Assembly: GCA_964019695.1 (NCBI GenBank)
Contig: OZ026524.1
Location: forward strand, 17,092,509 to 17,156,508
Direction: 5' to 3'
Origin: Loripinus fragilis
Taxonomy: Eukaryota > Mollusca > Bivalvia > Lucinida > Lucinidae
DNA length: 64,000 bases
Shown here: one piece after another, positions 46,526 through 57,062 of the stretch
Layout: the number at the start of each line of letters is the position of its first letter
Position numbering within the stretch: the first letter of the stretch is position 1
Notes under the pieces: model-generated
Database searches by the model: none
Seen by the model: the letters and a program-made list of their open reading frames with translations, nothing else
Told to the model about the DNA's origin: nothing
Program-made: the position numbers and the translations under genes

Positions 46526-46724
46526 CAGTGAAACATGTGTTTAACGGCTACTCCAAAAAAATGGTTTACACGACTAATTATCGGTTAATGCAGGTCAAAA
46601 GTATTGCAGAATGCTCGAAAGGAAGCATTTTCTGCAATACTTTCGACCTTCAATAAGCTACCGTTTGTCATTAAGGTATTTGCTTTGCCTTTTTTTGAGT
46701 GGCCGTTTTACACAGGCTATACTG
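46526..46724. mobile_element. CAGT-ended MITE, copy 2 (199 bp)
   Basis: TA flanks both ends (46,524-46,525 and 46,725-46,726). The left end CAGTGAAACATGTGTTTAAC is inverse to GTTTTACACAGGCTATACTG. The centre is a strong palindrome, GTATTGCAGAATGCT / AGCATTTTCTGCAATAC. Colinear with 30,895-31,100. Confidence 0.9.
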
Positions 46725-46764
46725 TATCATAAATGAAAACAGCTGAGAAATGTTGATATGTTAG

Positions 46765-46990
46765 GGCCTCAATGCCGTGTCTTTGGTCAAGCCCACCGGT
46801 GTTGAACTTTTGAATTTCTTTTGCTCCGGTATTCATGGTTGTACTGTCTGTTTAAGCCTTAACTTTGTTTTACCTCAGTTTTATATATTTGTATTTTAGT
46901 GTTACGTCCATTGCTTTAAACGACGTCAGCGTAAGAGAGGGTAACATATTAAAACCGTTTGCACGAGAAATCGGTACTAGTCAAAAGTTT
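46765..46990 (+). mobile_element. Penelope-like 3' UTR/terminal repeat copy
   Basis: GGCCTCAATGCC, AAGCCCACCGGTG and TTTCTTTTGCTCCGGTATTC are shared with 49,067-49,110 and 53,505-53,560. It lies ~300 bp upstream of a sense-oriented RT relic, which suits the terminal-repeat (pLTR) layouts known for Penelope-like elements. Confidence 0.6.
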
Positions 46991-47289
46991 GCATCGTTAT
47001 TGCAGATAAAGGGGAAATGAGTAAAAAAACTATGGATATGTGATTCATGCATCTTAAATGTTTGCTTTAGAAAATACAGCACGCCTTTTTTTCCTTTGTT
47101 TAAATTAGTGTTTACAATTTGGATGAAAATATATGCAGTACATACAAGTGTGCTTTTTAAAAAGTCTGTAACTTATTAAATTTGGAACGATAAAATAATG
47201 GTTCCTGTACCACTATAACGACCACGCGTTGATCCTTCGTTTGACGTATAGCATAAAATCCTAACGCTTTTGTGAATGGAATTATGAAT

Positions 47290-47830
47290 GGGTTTTTATT
47301 ACATATTGAACCCCTCTCGTACTGGTTACCTAAACTCCATTAAACCCTATAAAGCAAGATTTATCGCTAATTCTAATTCTTGTACGAAAAAAGATATTTC
47401 TAAATTGTTAATCTCATGTCTTACAGCTGTTACAGCATATTATTAAGAAAAGATATAAGAAAGATTGGATAGATATCTTTTTGGTCTATTAAAAATTCAG
47501 GTGAAGTTATGGATACACTTAAAGCTAGAGATTTCAATTCGTCCAACCAATTTATCTACATATGATTTTTCTGCTCATCACACTACCTTACCACATATCT
47601 TAATTAAAGATAAACTTATTGATCTTATTGAAAGAACCTTTAATAGAGGATGCTTATCTTACCTTGCATGTAACGACAGGAACGCATTTTACTTCTAAAA
47701 ACCCTAAAAATATATTGCATGGTCTTGCCAAAATGTATGTGAAGCGCTGACCTTTTTAATGGACAAGGTTTGTATCTGATTTGCCACCAATTTGTATAAC
47801 TTGACTTTTTTGTTACTGTAAATTATCATC
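47290..47830 (+). pseudogene. Penelope-like reverse transcriptase relic, N-terminal half
   Basis: Frame-shifted series: YWLPKLH (47,328-47,348), FWSIKNSGEVMDTLKARDFN (~47,480-47,540), LSTYDFSAHHTTLPHILIKD, KLIDLIERTFNRG, YLACNDRNAF (to 47,692), then WSCQNVCEALTF in another frame (~47,722). The blocks are colinear with 44,420-43,600 on the other strand, so this is a second copy of the same family. It ends before the catalytic motif. Confidence 0.75.
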
Positions 47831-48006
47831 CGGTGTGCGCATGTCAAGTGCAAGACTAACATTCTTTTGCTGTGATTATAAATAATCTGAAAACGATGTT
47901 TCCACAGTTTCGATCTTTGTAAATTCATTATTGAGGGAAGGTTTTATGACTTTTTGTATAGTTTTGGAACCTGTTTTGACTATTTCATTCAAAAGAGTCG
48001 TAAAAA

Positions 48007-49066
48007 TTGTTTTCCTTTCAAACCAAATTTACTGCTCAGGTAGTCATTGTTTATGCAGGTGGCGGCCATATTTCTTTTCCATTTCTCAAGGATGTAGGCG
48101 GCTTGAACATGCTTTTTGTTTTTGTCGGCATGAATGTGACAGGTATTTCATTAAAAACACTTGCATTCTTGTGTATTCTTATACACGCTATGACTGACTT
48201 GCTTTCCAGCGACTCTGATCCAGCTCCATGCGGTTCGTGTGGACTGGAAGTAGAGGAACTTGGAATACTCTGTGACAAATGTTTACAGTGGTTCCCCCCT
48301 GTATGTCAAAATATGCAGGATGACACATACCACTTTCATACAGAAAACCTGAATTTCTCGCGGATTTGCACAGCATGTGGGTCACCAAATCACTATGTTT
48401 CAGTAACTCAAACACCTCTTTCATCCCTTGAGTCTGTAAATAGTTTTAGCATTCTGTCCTAGGACCCAGATCTTGAGCCAAATGACTCAGGATCTGAGAC
48501 TGAGAGAGGCAATCCATCTGGGTCTACTCACATTGCTAAAATGCAAGCTCCTGGACTTAAGCATGCCTTGTTCAAAGTACTGAACATCAACTTTCGGTCA
48601 CTTAACAACCCCCAAACAAGGGATGAGTTTCATACTCTACTAGACCAGACAAACCCTGCCATAGTAATTGAGTCAGAGACCTGGCTCAACTCAGATATCA
48701 ATAATGCCGAAATATTCCCAGATGACATGGGCTTTGAAATGTTTAGACGAGATAGATCATTCAGAGGCGGAGGGGTTCTCATCTTGGTAAGTAAAAGATA
48801 TATTGTCCATAGAGAAGACCAATTTGAGACGGAATGTGAAATACTTTGGGTCAAGATTGAAATAAAAGGGCCAAAGCCATTGCATATTGCAGCATTTTAT
48901 CGACCACATAAGTCTGATGGCGCTAGTCTGGATCAGCTTCAGATATCTAGGGAAAGGGTAGGCCAAGTAAAGGCACCTGGGAGAGTTCAATCTACCAAAA
49001 TTTTCATGTGAAGATAATGTACCCACACTAAAACAGGACTGTAAGTATCTCAGCCTATACAGTGAC
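48007..49066 (+). pseudogene. LINE ORF N-part: PHD-like finger and APE endonuclease start
   Basis: A likely start ATG is at 48,190 (MTDLLSSDSD). The finger shows PCGSCG, then GILCDKCLQWF, then CTACGSPN, a Cys-rich C4HC3-like pattern with candidate His residues in TYHFH. A single TAG (48,460-48,462) separates it from the endonuclease, which continues in the same frame: LNINFRSL, ESETWLN (catalytic Glu region), GGGVLILVSK and IAAFYRPHKSDG. The frame shifts near 48,970, and LPKFSCEDN resumes in frame 2 up to the insertion at 49,067. The role in life would be nicking target DNA, with the finger perhaps binding nucleic acid or chromatin. Confidence 0.85.
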
Positions 49067-49549
49067 TCCGGGGTTTACCTGTTGGATTTCTTTTGCTCCG
49101 GTATTCAGTTTAATTTACTGTTGAGTCCTTATCCTTGCTTTATCTCCTTGTTATATCTTGATTTATATGTTTTAGGAGATGATGCATTGATAAGTTAGGG
49201 GTCTTTCATGCAAACCAAATATTTATGTGTCTTGATCCACATCTGAATTAAGGGTGAGGTTGGCGCCGTTAAACCGGTTTAAGCCCTCCAGTAAAATATT
49301 TTACTGACCGTTCCAAGGCGGTACTTCTTTTGTGGATCTTTTATGTTTTTGTTCTGTCTTGTGTTTGCTATGTTTTGTGCGTGTCTGTTTATATGTGCTT
49401 TGTGGTCACCTGCTGGGAAAGGGCTGACCTCTTGGCTCTCGTTTGTGGTGTCTTCTGTGAGTTTGTCACTTTCCCATTGGTATCCTGGGCCAGGTGTGGT
49501 ACTTGATTGTATCGATTCCTGATCTTTGCAACCTTATTACTTTGCAAAC
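49067..49549 (+). mobile_element. 5'-truncated Penelope-like 3' end inserted in the LINE
   Basis: The LINE reading ...LYSD stops at 49,066 and resumes at ATGTTGGCGGATC (49,550). Between lies sequence matching 53,505-53,850: TTTCTTTTGCTCCGGTATTC, GGTTGGCGCCGT, AACCGGTTTAAGCCCTCCAG, GGTCACCTGCTGGGAAAGG, ATCGATTCCTGATCTTTGC. No RT is attached, so only the 3' end was copied. No clear target duplication is visible. Confidence 0.82.
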
Positions 49550-50541
49550 ATGTTGGCGGATCATAACCTGACACAAATGGTAACAGAACCCACCAAGTAT
49601 GAGAATGTGCTTGATCTCTTTCTGACAACAATTCAACTTTAGTCAACAAGGTTGAAATTATACCTGGTTTCTCTGATCATGACATTGTTTACACTGAAGT
49701 GAGTATTAAACCTCAAATATTGCCTCAAAAGCCAAAGGTCGTGTCAGTGTATAAAAAGCTGACTGTGATGCATTATCATGCCACATGAGCACATTTCAGG
49801 AAACATTCATGGAAGATCATGAGTCAAAGTCAGTCAATAAATTATGGTTGGACTTTAAGACTGCACTTTAGGAAGGTATTGACAAATTTGTCCCTAAGAA
49901 AACTATCAGCAGTAAGCCATCTCTTCCATGAATGACTCAGAAAATACAGCGTAACATCAGAAAACGAGACAGCCTCTTTCAAAAGTACAAGAAAAACAGA
50001 ACCCCAAAAGACAGGTAGGTTTTTATCCATATGAGGCACCAGGTAAGGCATAAGCTTAATCTTGGCCACAACCAGTAATTAGAAGATATACTTGGAATCA
50101 GCAAGACTTCAGCAAGACTGAAGATGATGCTGAACCTGGTAAGTCTTCCCTCTCAGATAAAAAGCTCTATGCCATGTTAAACAGGTCCAAAAATGACTCT
50201 AGAGGTGTATCCTTTCTATGCAGGGATGGTAAGCTATATACTGAGAACAAGGACAAGGCCGATATCCTCAACTGCCAGTTCAGTCAGTTTTCACTACCAA
50301 AACCCCATTGGCACTCAGCAGCCTTGCTCAGATAGCAGTTCAGGACCTGGTGGACACAGGTAAGCTTGACACTAGATCTGTCCCAGCTAAAAATATAAAT
50401 AACCAACCTGTTATGCCAGATATCAAGGTGTCTGAGAATTGAAAATTGAAGCTGTTGAAAGATCTGAACCCCCATAAAGCAGCACGACCAGATGAGCTGA
50501 AACCCCTTGTACTTAGGGAGCTCTGAGAGGTAATAGCCCCC
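49550..50541 (+). pseudogene. LINE: APE C-terminus to RT N-terminus
   Basis: MLADHNLTQMVTEPTKYENV and LDLFLTT, then (frameshifted) SDHDIVYTEV with the SDH triad typical of APE nucleases (~49,673-49,702). Beyond 50,150 the reading KLYAMLNRSKNDSRG, then LNPHKAARPDELKP and LRE, is the RT N-terminal region. Several stops and shifts interrupt it. The antisense frames here are shadows. Confidence 0.8.
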
Positions 50542-51393
50542 ATGTTGGTGGTCATATTTCAAAGGTCTATTGAGACTGGCCGGGTCCCCAAAGACTGGAA
50601 TGACACAAATGTGTGCCCTTTTTTCATGAAAGGTGATAAAAGCATAGTCTCAAATTACAGACCAATATCGCTTACATGCATACTGTGTAAAGTAAGTAAG
50701 GGTGCAAAGATCAAAGATGCATACTGTGTAAAGTAAGAAAGGGTGCAAAGATCTAAATCTAAGAGCACACATTTGCGTCAAACCTTGTGACCCATCTGGA
50801 TTCTCATCAGTTGCTTTATGATCTCCAACATGGTTTTAGATCGAAGAGATCTTGTGAGACACAACTGGTGATGTAGATGGAGGACTTGTCCAGGAATGCC
50901 ATTAAGGAACAACAGACTGAACTCATTCTGTTAGATTTCAGTAAAGCTTTTGACAAAGTCAGTCACGAAAAGTTGATCCTTAAGCTTCATCAGTGTGGTG
51001 TTCGTGGGCAGGTTCTCCATTGGATCAAGGCGTTTCTGACAAACAGATCACAGACTGTCGTCTTAGAAAACGAGAAATCTTCCCAGGTAACAGTTACTTC
51101 AGGAGTACAACAAGGTTCTGTGTTAGGCCCAATCTTTTTTTTTTTTGGTCTTCATAAATGACCTCCCAGAACACATCAAATCAAAGGTAAGGTTATTTAA
51201 TGATGACACAGCAGTTTATCTGGCCGTATCAAACCTAGAGCTTGCTCAAATACTCCAAGAAGATCTGGACAGGTTGGCAAAATGGTCTTTGGAATGGGAC
51301 ATGGAATTTAATCCCAGTAAATGCACTATTATCCATGTAACACGCTCCAAACCCATAGTCCCCTCTCAGTACACTCTATATGGACATGTATAA
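50542..51393 (+). pseudogene. LINE reverse transcriptase core
   Basis: ETGRVPKDWNDTNVCPFFMK, SNYRPISLTCILCKV, then after a disrupted stretch LILLDFSKAFDKVSHEKL, GVQQGSVLGPIF, VFINDLP and FNDDTAVYL, then FNPSKCT. The second catalytic motif (usual xADD) is FNDD at 51,196-51,207, with Ala replaced by Asn. A run of 12 T near 51,130-51,147 shifts the frame between GPIF and VFIND. Two ~40 bp near-repeats at 50,680-50,757 replace conserved residues. Confidence 0.88.
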
Positions 51394-52222
51394 GATTCAG
51401 CTAGTAGGTCAAAGTATCTGGGAGTGACTCTTAACCACCACCTCACCTGGAATGATCACATCAAGAACACGGTAACTTCAGCAAACAAGACCTTAGGTTT
51501 CCTGAGAAGAAACATCCGCACAAAAGACTCAAGTATCAGGGAAGTAGCTTACAAAACACTAGTGCGTCCGATCCTTTAGTACTCATCCCCTGTTTGAAGC
51601 CCCACACCAAATCAAACATACATAAAATAGAAATGGTACAGAGGAGAGCTGCGCGCTGGACTCTGTGTCGTTTCTCTTCTTATGATAGTGTTTCAGACAT
51701 GCTGGGTGATCTTTGGTGGAGGTTTCTTGAGGAGAGCGTACAGACTCCAAATTATGTCTGTTATATAAGATTGTGCATGGTCTTGTTGCAGTACCATAAC
51801 CACCATATGTTGTGCATACTCAGGAGATTACAAGACATTCAGCATCACATCCATTAGCATTTAGACGAATCCACACAGTTGCTAACTACTATAAGTATTC
51901 CTTCTTTTCCCTCGCCATTGTCCAGTGGAATAGGCTGCCTCCAAGAATAGCATTATTGCCAGATATTGACTCGTTCAGACTGGCAGTCAGCAGTCTGACC
52001 CACTCAAAGCCTTAGACCGGAAGCATTGTTTTTAACTTTTATCATTGCACTTTGTCTTCATCAGACGTTTTAACATTTTAACCTATCATCTTTTATTCCA
52101 CTCTCACCTGTTTTTATCCATCTGTTTTATTTTAACTTTCACTGCACTGACGCCCGGTCTGAAGCACACCGGACACCTGCACATAATCCCCGCGAGGGGG
52201 TGTTGCAGTATTAGTAGATAGA
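51394..52222 (+). pseudogene. LINE C-terminal region, 3' UTR and tail
   Basis: SKYLGVTLNHHLTWNDHIKN (~51,411-51,460), TLGFLRRNIRTKDSSIREVA, YKTLVRPIL, then KIEMVQRRAARWTL (51,625-51,666) and ending AIVQWNRLPPRIALLPDIDS before a stop at 52,015. A T-rich 3' UTR follows, ending CCCCGCGAGGGGGTGTTGCA and a TAGATAGATA tail (~52,213-52,222), immediately followed by the family C repeat. Confidence 0.82.
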
Positions 52223-52741
52223 TAAAGGCGGCACCTCATGATTGCGTAATTTAGACTGATCAACCTTAGACATGGGTAAAAGTTGAATTATTCAAAAGTA
52301 ACTATATCATCTTGCGCCATTACCTCAGTATAGACGCAAAACTTAAACGCCAGCAAAATAACTGCATCTGACAATGTATATTTAACATAAGCATAGAGGC
52401 AAACATTGTGGACCCAGATCAGACTGCTCCTACAGGAGCAGTCTGATCTAGGTCCACACCATTTGTTTGTGAGGCTTCAAACATTTTAGTGTACGACAAG
52501 AACATACACTTTGTGGTAATGCATTTTAAGGGTTAATAAATGTGATTTCAGTGTGTATACGGTTAGGATTTTCATGAAATGCATGCACGTTTGCGCGGCA
52601 CAAAGAGCTGATGAACTCTTTACCAAATTGTAAAAAAAACCCTGAGTTCCCTTGTTTAGCAGATAAAAAAAGCCGAACCACGCACGGATATGAATATTAA
52701 AGTTGCAGCCTATACAGTAAGCGAAAAGTCAGGCAATACAG
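52223..52741 (+). repeat. Hairpin repeat family C, copy 1 (~519 bp)
   Basis: Aligns along its length with 56,532-57,062: TAAAGGCGGCACCTCATGA, CGCCATTACCTCAGTATAG, AACGCCAGCAAAATAACTGC, a central palindrome (52,410-52,455), GTTTTCATGAAATGC-type sequence and GCCGAACCACGC…GCGAAAAGTCA. It begins exactly at the LINE tail. Confidence 0.85.
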
Positions 52742-53029
52742 ACAAGTATTTGGGACTCCTATTGGAGCTAATTGTGCTCCCTGGTACCCTTCAGAGCCAG
52801 TGCTCGCCCTGCCATTAGCCATTGCAGCCATTTGCTACTAAAAGTGTAGAGTGGCTACAAATATAAGTCACTGGCTAAAAGTACAGTCTAAGTTGTTCAA
52901 AAATTACATACTTGCGAAAAAGCATCTTTTTGATCAGCTTTTGGATTTTCAAACATCGCTTTTATTATTCCTTTTACATTTTATTATTGTGCCATATTTT
53001 ACTATTTGGATGCTGGATTTGTTCAATAC

Positions 53030-53160
53030 CATCTGGGTGTCAAACAATTTGTATCCAGATCAGGTCCGACATTTTGTCGGGCCTGATCTGGGTCCAAACT
53101 GTTTTCAAAGGTTATCAGCAGACAACAAAAGTCGACTTTAGCTGGCAAAGAGTTAAATAC
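53030..53160 (+). repeat. Hairpin repeat family C2, copy with intact palindrome
   Basis: The palindrome TCCAGATCAGGTCCGACA / TGTCGGGCCTGATCTGGG lies at 53,054-53,092. It is followed by GTCCAAACTGTTTTCAAAGG and GGCAAAGAGTTAAAT. It shares the CTGATCTGGGTCCA(A/C)ACTGTTT flank with family C, but has different inner stem letters. Confidence 0.8.
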
Positions 53161-53339
53161 AAAACAACTTGTTGATACCACTTTCTGGCTAAAACCTTGG
53201 CTAAAGATGATTTCATTTGGCTCCAACTTTTTTCCATTTGGCTTTAGTGTTGGCTGCAACAAATTCTAAACCATAGTAAGTCATGAGAGCTCCAACTCAA
53301 AGAAGCTGATACCTTTCCCATTCTATATAGATTGGATAT

Positions 53340-53850
53340 AACTTAAATGTATTGCTACAGACTGAATGCTTGGTGGTCAACCCAATCACGGTTGACAACT
53401 TTGCTTTCCTCTTAAATTTGCACGCTGGTGGGTGGGTCTCAAGACTCTATGACGGTTCCGACTTAATGACATCCATTGATGAGATGGTAGAGGCCTGATG
53501 CTTTGCCTGTTGTCAGGCCCACCGAGGTTTGTCTGTCGGATTTTTCTATGTTTCATGATCCACATCCGAACTAAGTGTGAGGTTGGCGCCGTGAAACCGG
53601 TTTAAGCCCTCCAGTAAAATATTTTTACAGACCGTTCAAAGGCGGCACTTATTAGGTGGATCATTTGTGTTATTCATATATTATGTTTGTCATGATTTCG
53701 CGTCTGTTCATTGCTGCCTTGTGGTCACCTGCTTGGAAAGGGCTGACCTCTTGGCTCTTGTTTGTAATGTTAATTGTGTTTTGTCACTTCCCCATGTGGT
53801 ATCCTTGGTCAGGTGTGGTACTTAATTGTATCGATTCCTGATCTTTGCCG
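53340..53850 (+). mobile_element. Penelope-like 3' end with C-terminal coding remnant
   Basis: ECLVVNPITVDNFAFLLN (~53,364-53,417) is the C-terminal block also seen near 42,900 (SACLVVN). A stop follows, then the 3' region: GAGGCCTGATGCTTTGCCTG, GGTTGGCGCCGTGAAACCGG, CACCTGCTTGGAAAGGGCTG, ATCGATTCCTGATCTTTG. This copy links the 3' repeat seen elsewhere to the RT family. Confidence 0.72.
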
Positions 53851-53879
53851 CCTTCTTTACTTTTAGCAATCAATCATTG

Positions 53880-54105
53880 CTTGTTGAAGTCACCAACAGT
53901 AGAACATGCTCTTGGAAAGTGAATAAGTTGCGATCATATATAACACAATTTGAAGGAGAGCGAGGAAAAACTCCATCAAGAAATGGAAAATTAACATTGT
54001 TAAACAAAAAGAATCATCCCGTTTATCAATGGTTTCAGATGAAACTGTGCCATTCGTTACGGACAAATCTAAGTCCAAAAGGTGGACTTTGAAAGAGTAC
54101 TTGCC
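53880..54105 (-). pseudogene. Penelope-like RT fragment, antisense
   Basis: MDLDLSVTNGTVSSETIDKR (54,078-54,019), then a frameshifted remainder, matching the post-catalytic segment at ~43,380-43,200. It abuts the sense-strand 3' end at 53,850, so the two pieces are separate or inverted fragments. The plus frame at 53,826-54,092 is its shadow. Confidence 0.7.
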
Positions 54106-55142
54106 CCTAAGAGAATGTGAATGAAAATAAAGTGAGCCAATGAAATTAATAAATTATATCAGTGGATAAGATCAGGTAATCACGTCAGCTTAACCCAGGT
54201 CATCAAGTAAGTGATATCATAGCAGAAACAGACCCTATGCTAGTGATTTCACCCCATAATAGGAAAACGATTCTACCTTAATATCGAGGTATAGGATCTT
54301 ATAACAGCCATATCAACATTAGCACAATATATATCTGATTCATTGATGTAGGTGGTATAAAGCACGTTGATTATCTCCACGTACAGTCGGACAACCCATG
54401 GTAACAATATTACCTAACCTCTGTGAGGCCCGCTTAAATGCCAATAGCATCAGTGCCCATTTGACACGTTTTTCTTGCGTTTTATCTCAGCTATAACTGC
54501 CTGTGAAAGTTGACACACTATAATATAATGAGTCTTCTGAGTATTCATTTCTATATGAATGTTTAACTATCATACGTGCGGCCATCCACTCGATCATTTA
54601 GGAAATCTTGAGATGTAAACAAGAAGCAAAAATATGGTTTACGTAAAAACACGCATCATAGCAAATAAGCTTGTTAATACTTAACAAAATTTAGGAACTT
54701 TTTTACGAGTGACTTTCGATAAAGCTAAAAATAAATCTGCTTAAAAGATTAAAAAAGCGGGTCCCATGTCCAACAAGATTGCGACTTTTCTAAAACAAAA
54801 CCACAATGGTCCAAATTGCCTACAACCGCTGGTTTCCGTTTTATAAGTAGAGTAACTCATCTATGCAACAGTAGAGTTTAATTTACCGTTAAGGCGTGAT
54901 ATCTCCTTAAAAGTCATTTGTGAAAAGTCAAATTTTCAAACTGTGATTTTTACAATGATGTTGATGACTAAACATACTTAATGATGTCAAAAACCAAGGA
55001 CACAGGGGAGATAAATACGGCTTAACATAACTACTCTAAAAATTGTATCTTGATACTATATACACGTATCAGTTGAACGGCTAAAAGTAAGTTGGATCAA
55101 GGTTGGAAACATATAAACACATACAATACATAAAATACAAAA
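54106..55142. other. No gene seen
   Basis: AT-rich unique sequence without a supported feature. Confidence 0.5.
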
Positions 55143-55620
55143 CGTGCGGAGATCCAGAAAGTTTTTTTCAGAGGGGGTCCATTTTAAACACTTTGTAACC
55201 ATATGCGCTCCAGTTTTTGAAAACCCTCCTCTTTGTTGCAAAAACAAGGACTTCCATTCCTGCTACTTTTTACACCCCTTTTATTGTGAAAAAACGAGGA
55301 TGCCAGGGAGTCGATTACCCCCTATTACAGCTCAAACATTGACATACTGCTGTTAAACTATCCCCCTTTCTCGCAAAAAACGAGGGCATGCTTTAGTCTT
55401 ATTACCCCCTGTTATCGAAAAAAGGACATATTTGTGCATCATACCCCCCCCCCCGTTTTCGCAAAATCAAGGACATTTTTCTGCCTTACTACCCCTGTTA
55501 ATGCTAAAACAAGGACATATTTTGCCATACTATGCCCCTGTTATCGAAAAAACAATTACATATTTTGGCCTTACTATCCCCCTGTTATCGCAAAAACAAG
55601 GACATATGTTTCCCCAACAA
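55143..55620. repeat. Family E start, then ~50-55 bp minisatellite
   Basis: GGAGATCCAGAAAGTTT…GAGGGGGTCC (55,147-55,181) is a family E end. From ~55,210 to 55,615, about seven units of CCCCTGTTATCGCAAAAACA, AGGACATATTTTG, CCTTACTAT follow. The proline-rich frames at 55,432-55,707 are translations of the repeat. Confidence 0.8.
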
Positions 55621-56155
55621 TCAACGTCCAAATTGGAAGCCCCAACGAAAAGAGAACTTATCCCTTCGCTCATTTGTCAATTTAGTCCAATAAAAACCGT
55701 TTTATAAAATTCTACTGACTGAATTCGCCAAAATGGTTGCAGAATGGTATCTAGAATAGTATATTTAGACCGAATGTTTCGAAAACGCGTAAATCATTCG
55801 TATCAGGTACCCCTAAATGCGGATAGACAATTAAATTAAAGAAAAAAAAACAAGAAAAAAAACCCCAAAAAAAACACTTGTTAAAGAAAACGCGGAGGCA
55901 GACTTTAAATTACCCTTTTATTGACTGAATACAAAATGCACAGTTTCCATAGTTTGTTCATTTCATTCGGCTATACATATTCTTGTCGTTAATTTCCTAA
56001 CGTTGACGCTTTGTTGCTGCGGGCTTCGAGCCAATGTATGACGACTGCATAATCAAATTCGTGCATGTGTGGATCAATAGGTACATGTATTTAAATTAGC
56101 AACTCTGTCGTTTTCAAGGAAAATCTAATTATCACGCAAAGTGTGCATTGTGTTG

Positions 56156-56367
56156 ATTTACTCTTTGCATGCTGGGTACTTTTGCATGCCTTTTGTCGTC
56201 TGCTGATTTTGTCTTCAAATGGTTTTCCCAATAACTTCATACAGGAAAATAATCCGAGTAAAATTCAATCAGAGTGTCAAACTGATTAGATCTAAATCAT
56301 GACCTGATCTGGGTTCAAGCTGTTTGCAATAACTTTCACCAGGCTACACTTGTAAACAAAGAGTTAA
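56156..56367. repeat. Family C2, copy with inverted ends
   Basis: The left end ATTTACTCTTTGCATGCTGG is roughly inverse to the right end GTAAACAAAGAGTTAAAT. Inside are TTGTCGTCTGCTGATTTTG (inverse of the AGCAGAC-ACAAAA block at 53,116) and GACCTGATCTGGGTTCAAGC. It suggests that C2 is a ~210 bp inverted-repeat element. Confidence 0.65.
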
Positions 56368-56531
56368 ATATCATTGGGGAGTAATTCCCGGATTTTAAAG
56401 GAAACTTCATCTTTGTTTAGTCATATCAAATTATGATGCATTATTGCTGATATCTAGGCATTGACTCGAGAAATCCTATCCCAGGATAATCTCCACATAG
56501 CCTGCCTAGCTATTATATGACTTTATTTATA

Positions 56532-57062
56532 TAAAGGCGGCACCTCATGACTGCGTAACTAGGACTGGTCTACCTTAGATTTAGGTAAGAGCTGAAAATT
56601 AGGCGTGGTTTTATTCAAAAGTAACTGTATCATACTGCGCCATTACCTCAGTATAGGCGCAAAACACATTATTTAGTCCTTAAAACGCCAGCAAAATAAC
56701 TGCCTATGAAAATGTATTCTAACATAAACATAGAGGGAAACATTGTGGACAATGATCAGACTGCTCCTACAGGAGCAGTCTGATCTGGGTCCACACTGTT
56801 TGTCTGTGAGGCTTCAAATATTTTAGTGGACGACAAAAACATACATTTTGTGATTATGCGCTGTAAGGGTTAAGAAATGTGAGTTCAGTGTGTATTAGGT
56901 TAGGGTTTTCATGAAATGCACGCACGTTTGCTCGGCCCAAACAACTTATTAATTCTTAATATAACCTGATTCCCCTTCATTAGATGAAATAGCCGAACCA
57001 CGCCCAGATATGAATATTAAAGTTGCCGCCTTTACAGCAAGCGAAAAGTCAAGTAATACAGA
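56532..57062 (+). repeat. Hairpin repeat family C, copy 2 (~531 bp)
   Basis: Direct copy of 52,223-52,741. The ends TAAAGGCGGCA and TGCCGCCTTTA (57,025-57,035) are inverted. Similarity between copies runs ~27 bp past that point. The central palindrome TGATCAGACTGCTCC / GGAGCAGTCTGATC is at 56,753-56,787. Confidence 0.85.

Larger units (their letters stand above)
48007..52222 (+). mobile_element. ~4.2 kb PHD-APE-RT LINE (non-LTR retrotransposon), inactive
   Basis: In order on the plus strand: PHD-like zinc finger, APE endonuclease, reverse transcriptase, C-terminal region, 3' UTR and a TAGATAGATA tail. The order and motifs fit a Jockey/CR1-group non-LTR element (inference). Lesions: an in-frame TAG after the PHD region, a frameshift near 48,970, a 483 bp insertion, short insertions near 50,700, a T-run frameshift near 51,140 and a substituted catalytic motif. 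The 5' limit is not sharply defined. Confidence 0.88.

Noticed and set aside
48051..48424. Antisense frames opposite the LINE zinc finger
   Set aside because: The plus strand carries a coherent PHD-APE reading. The antisense ones have no domain.
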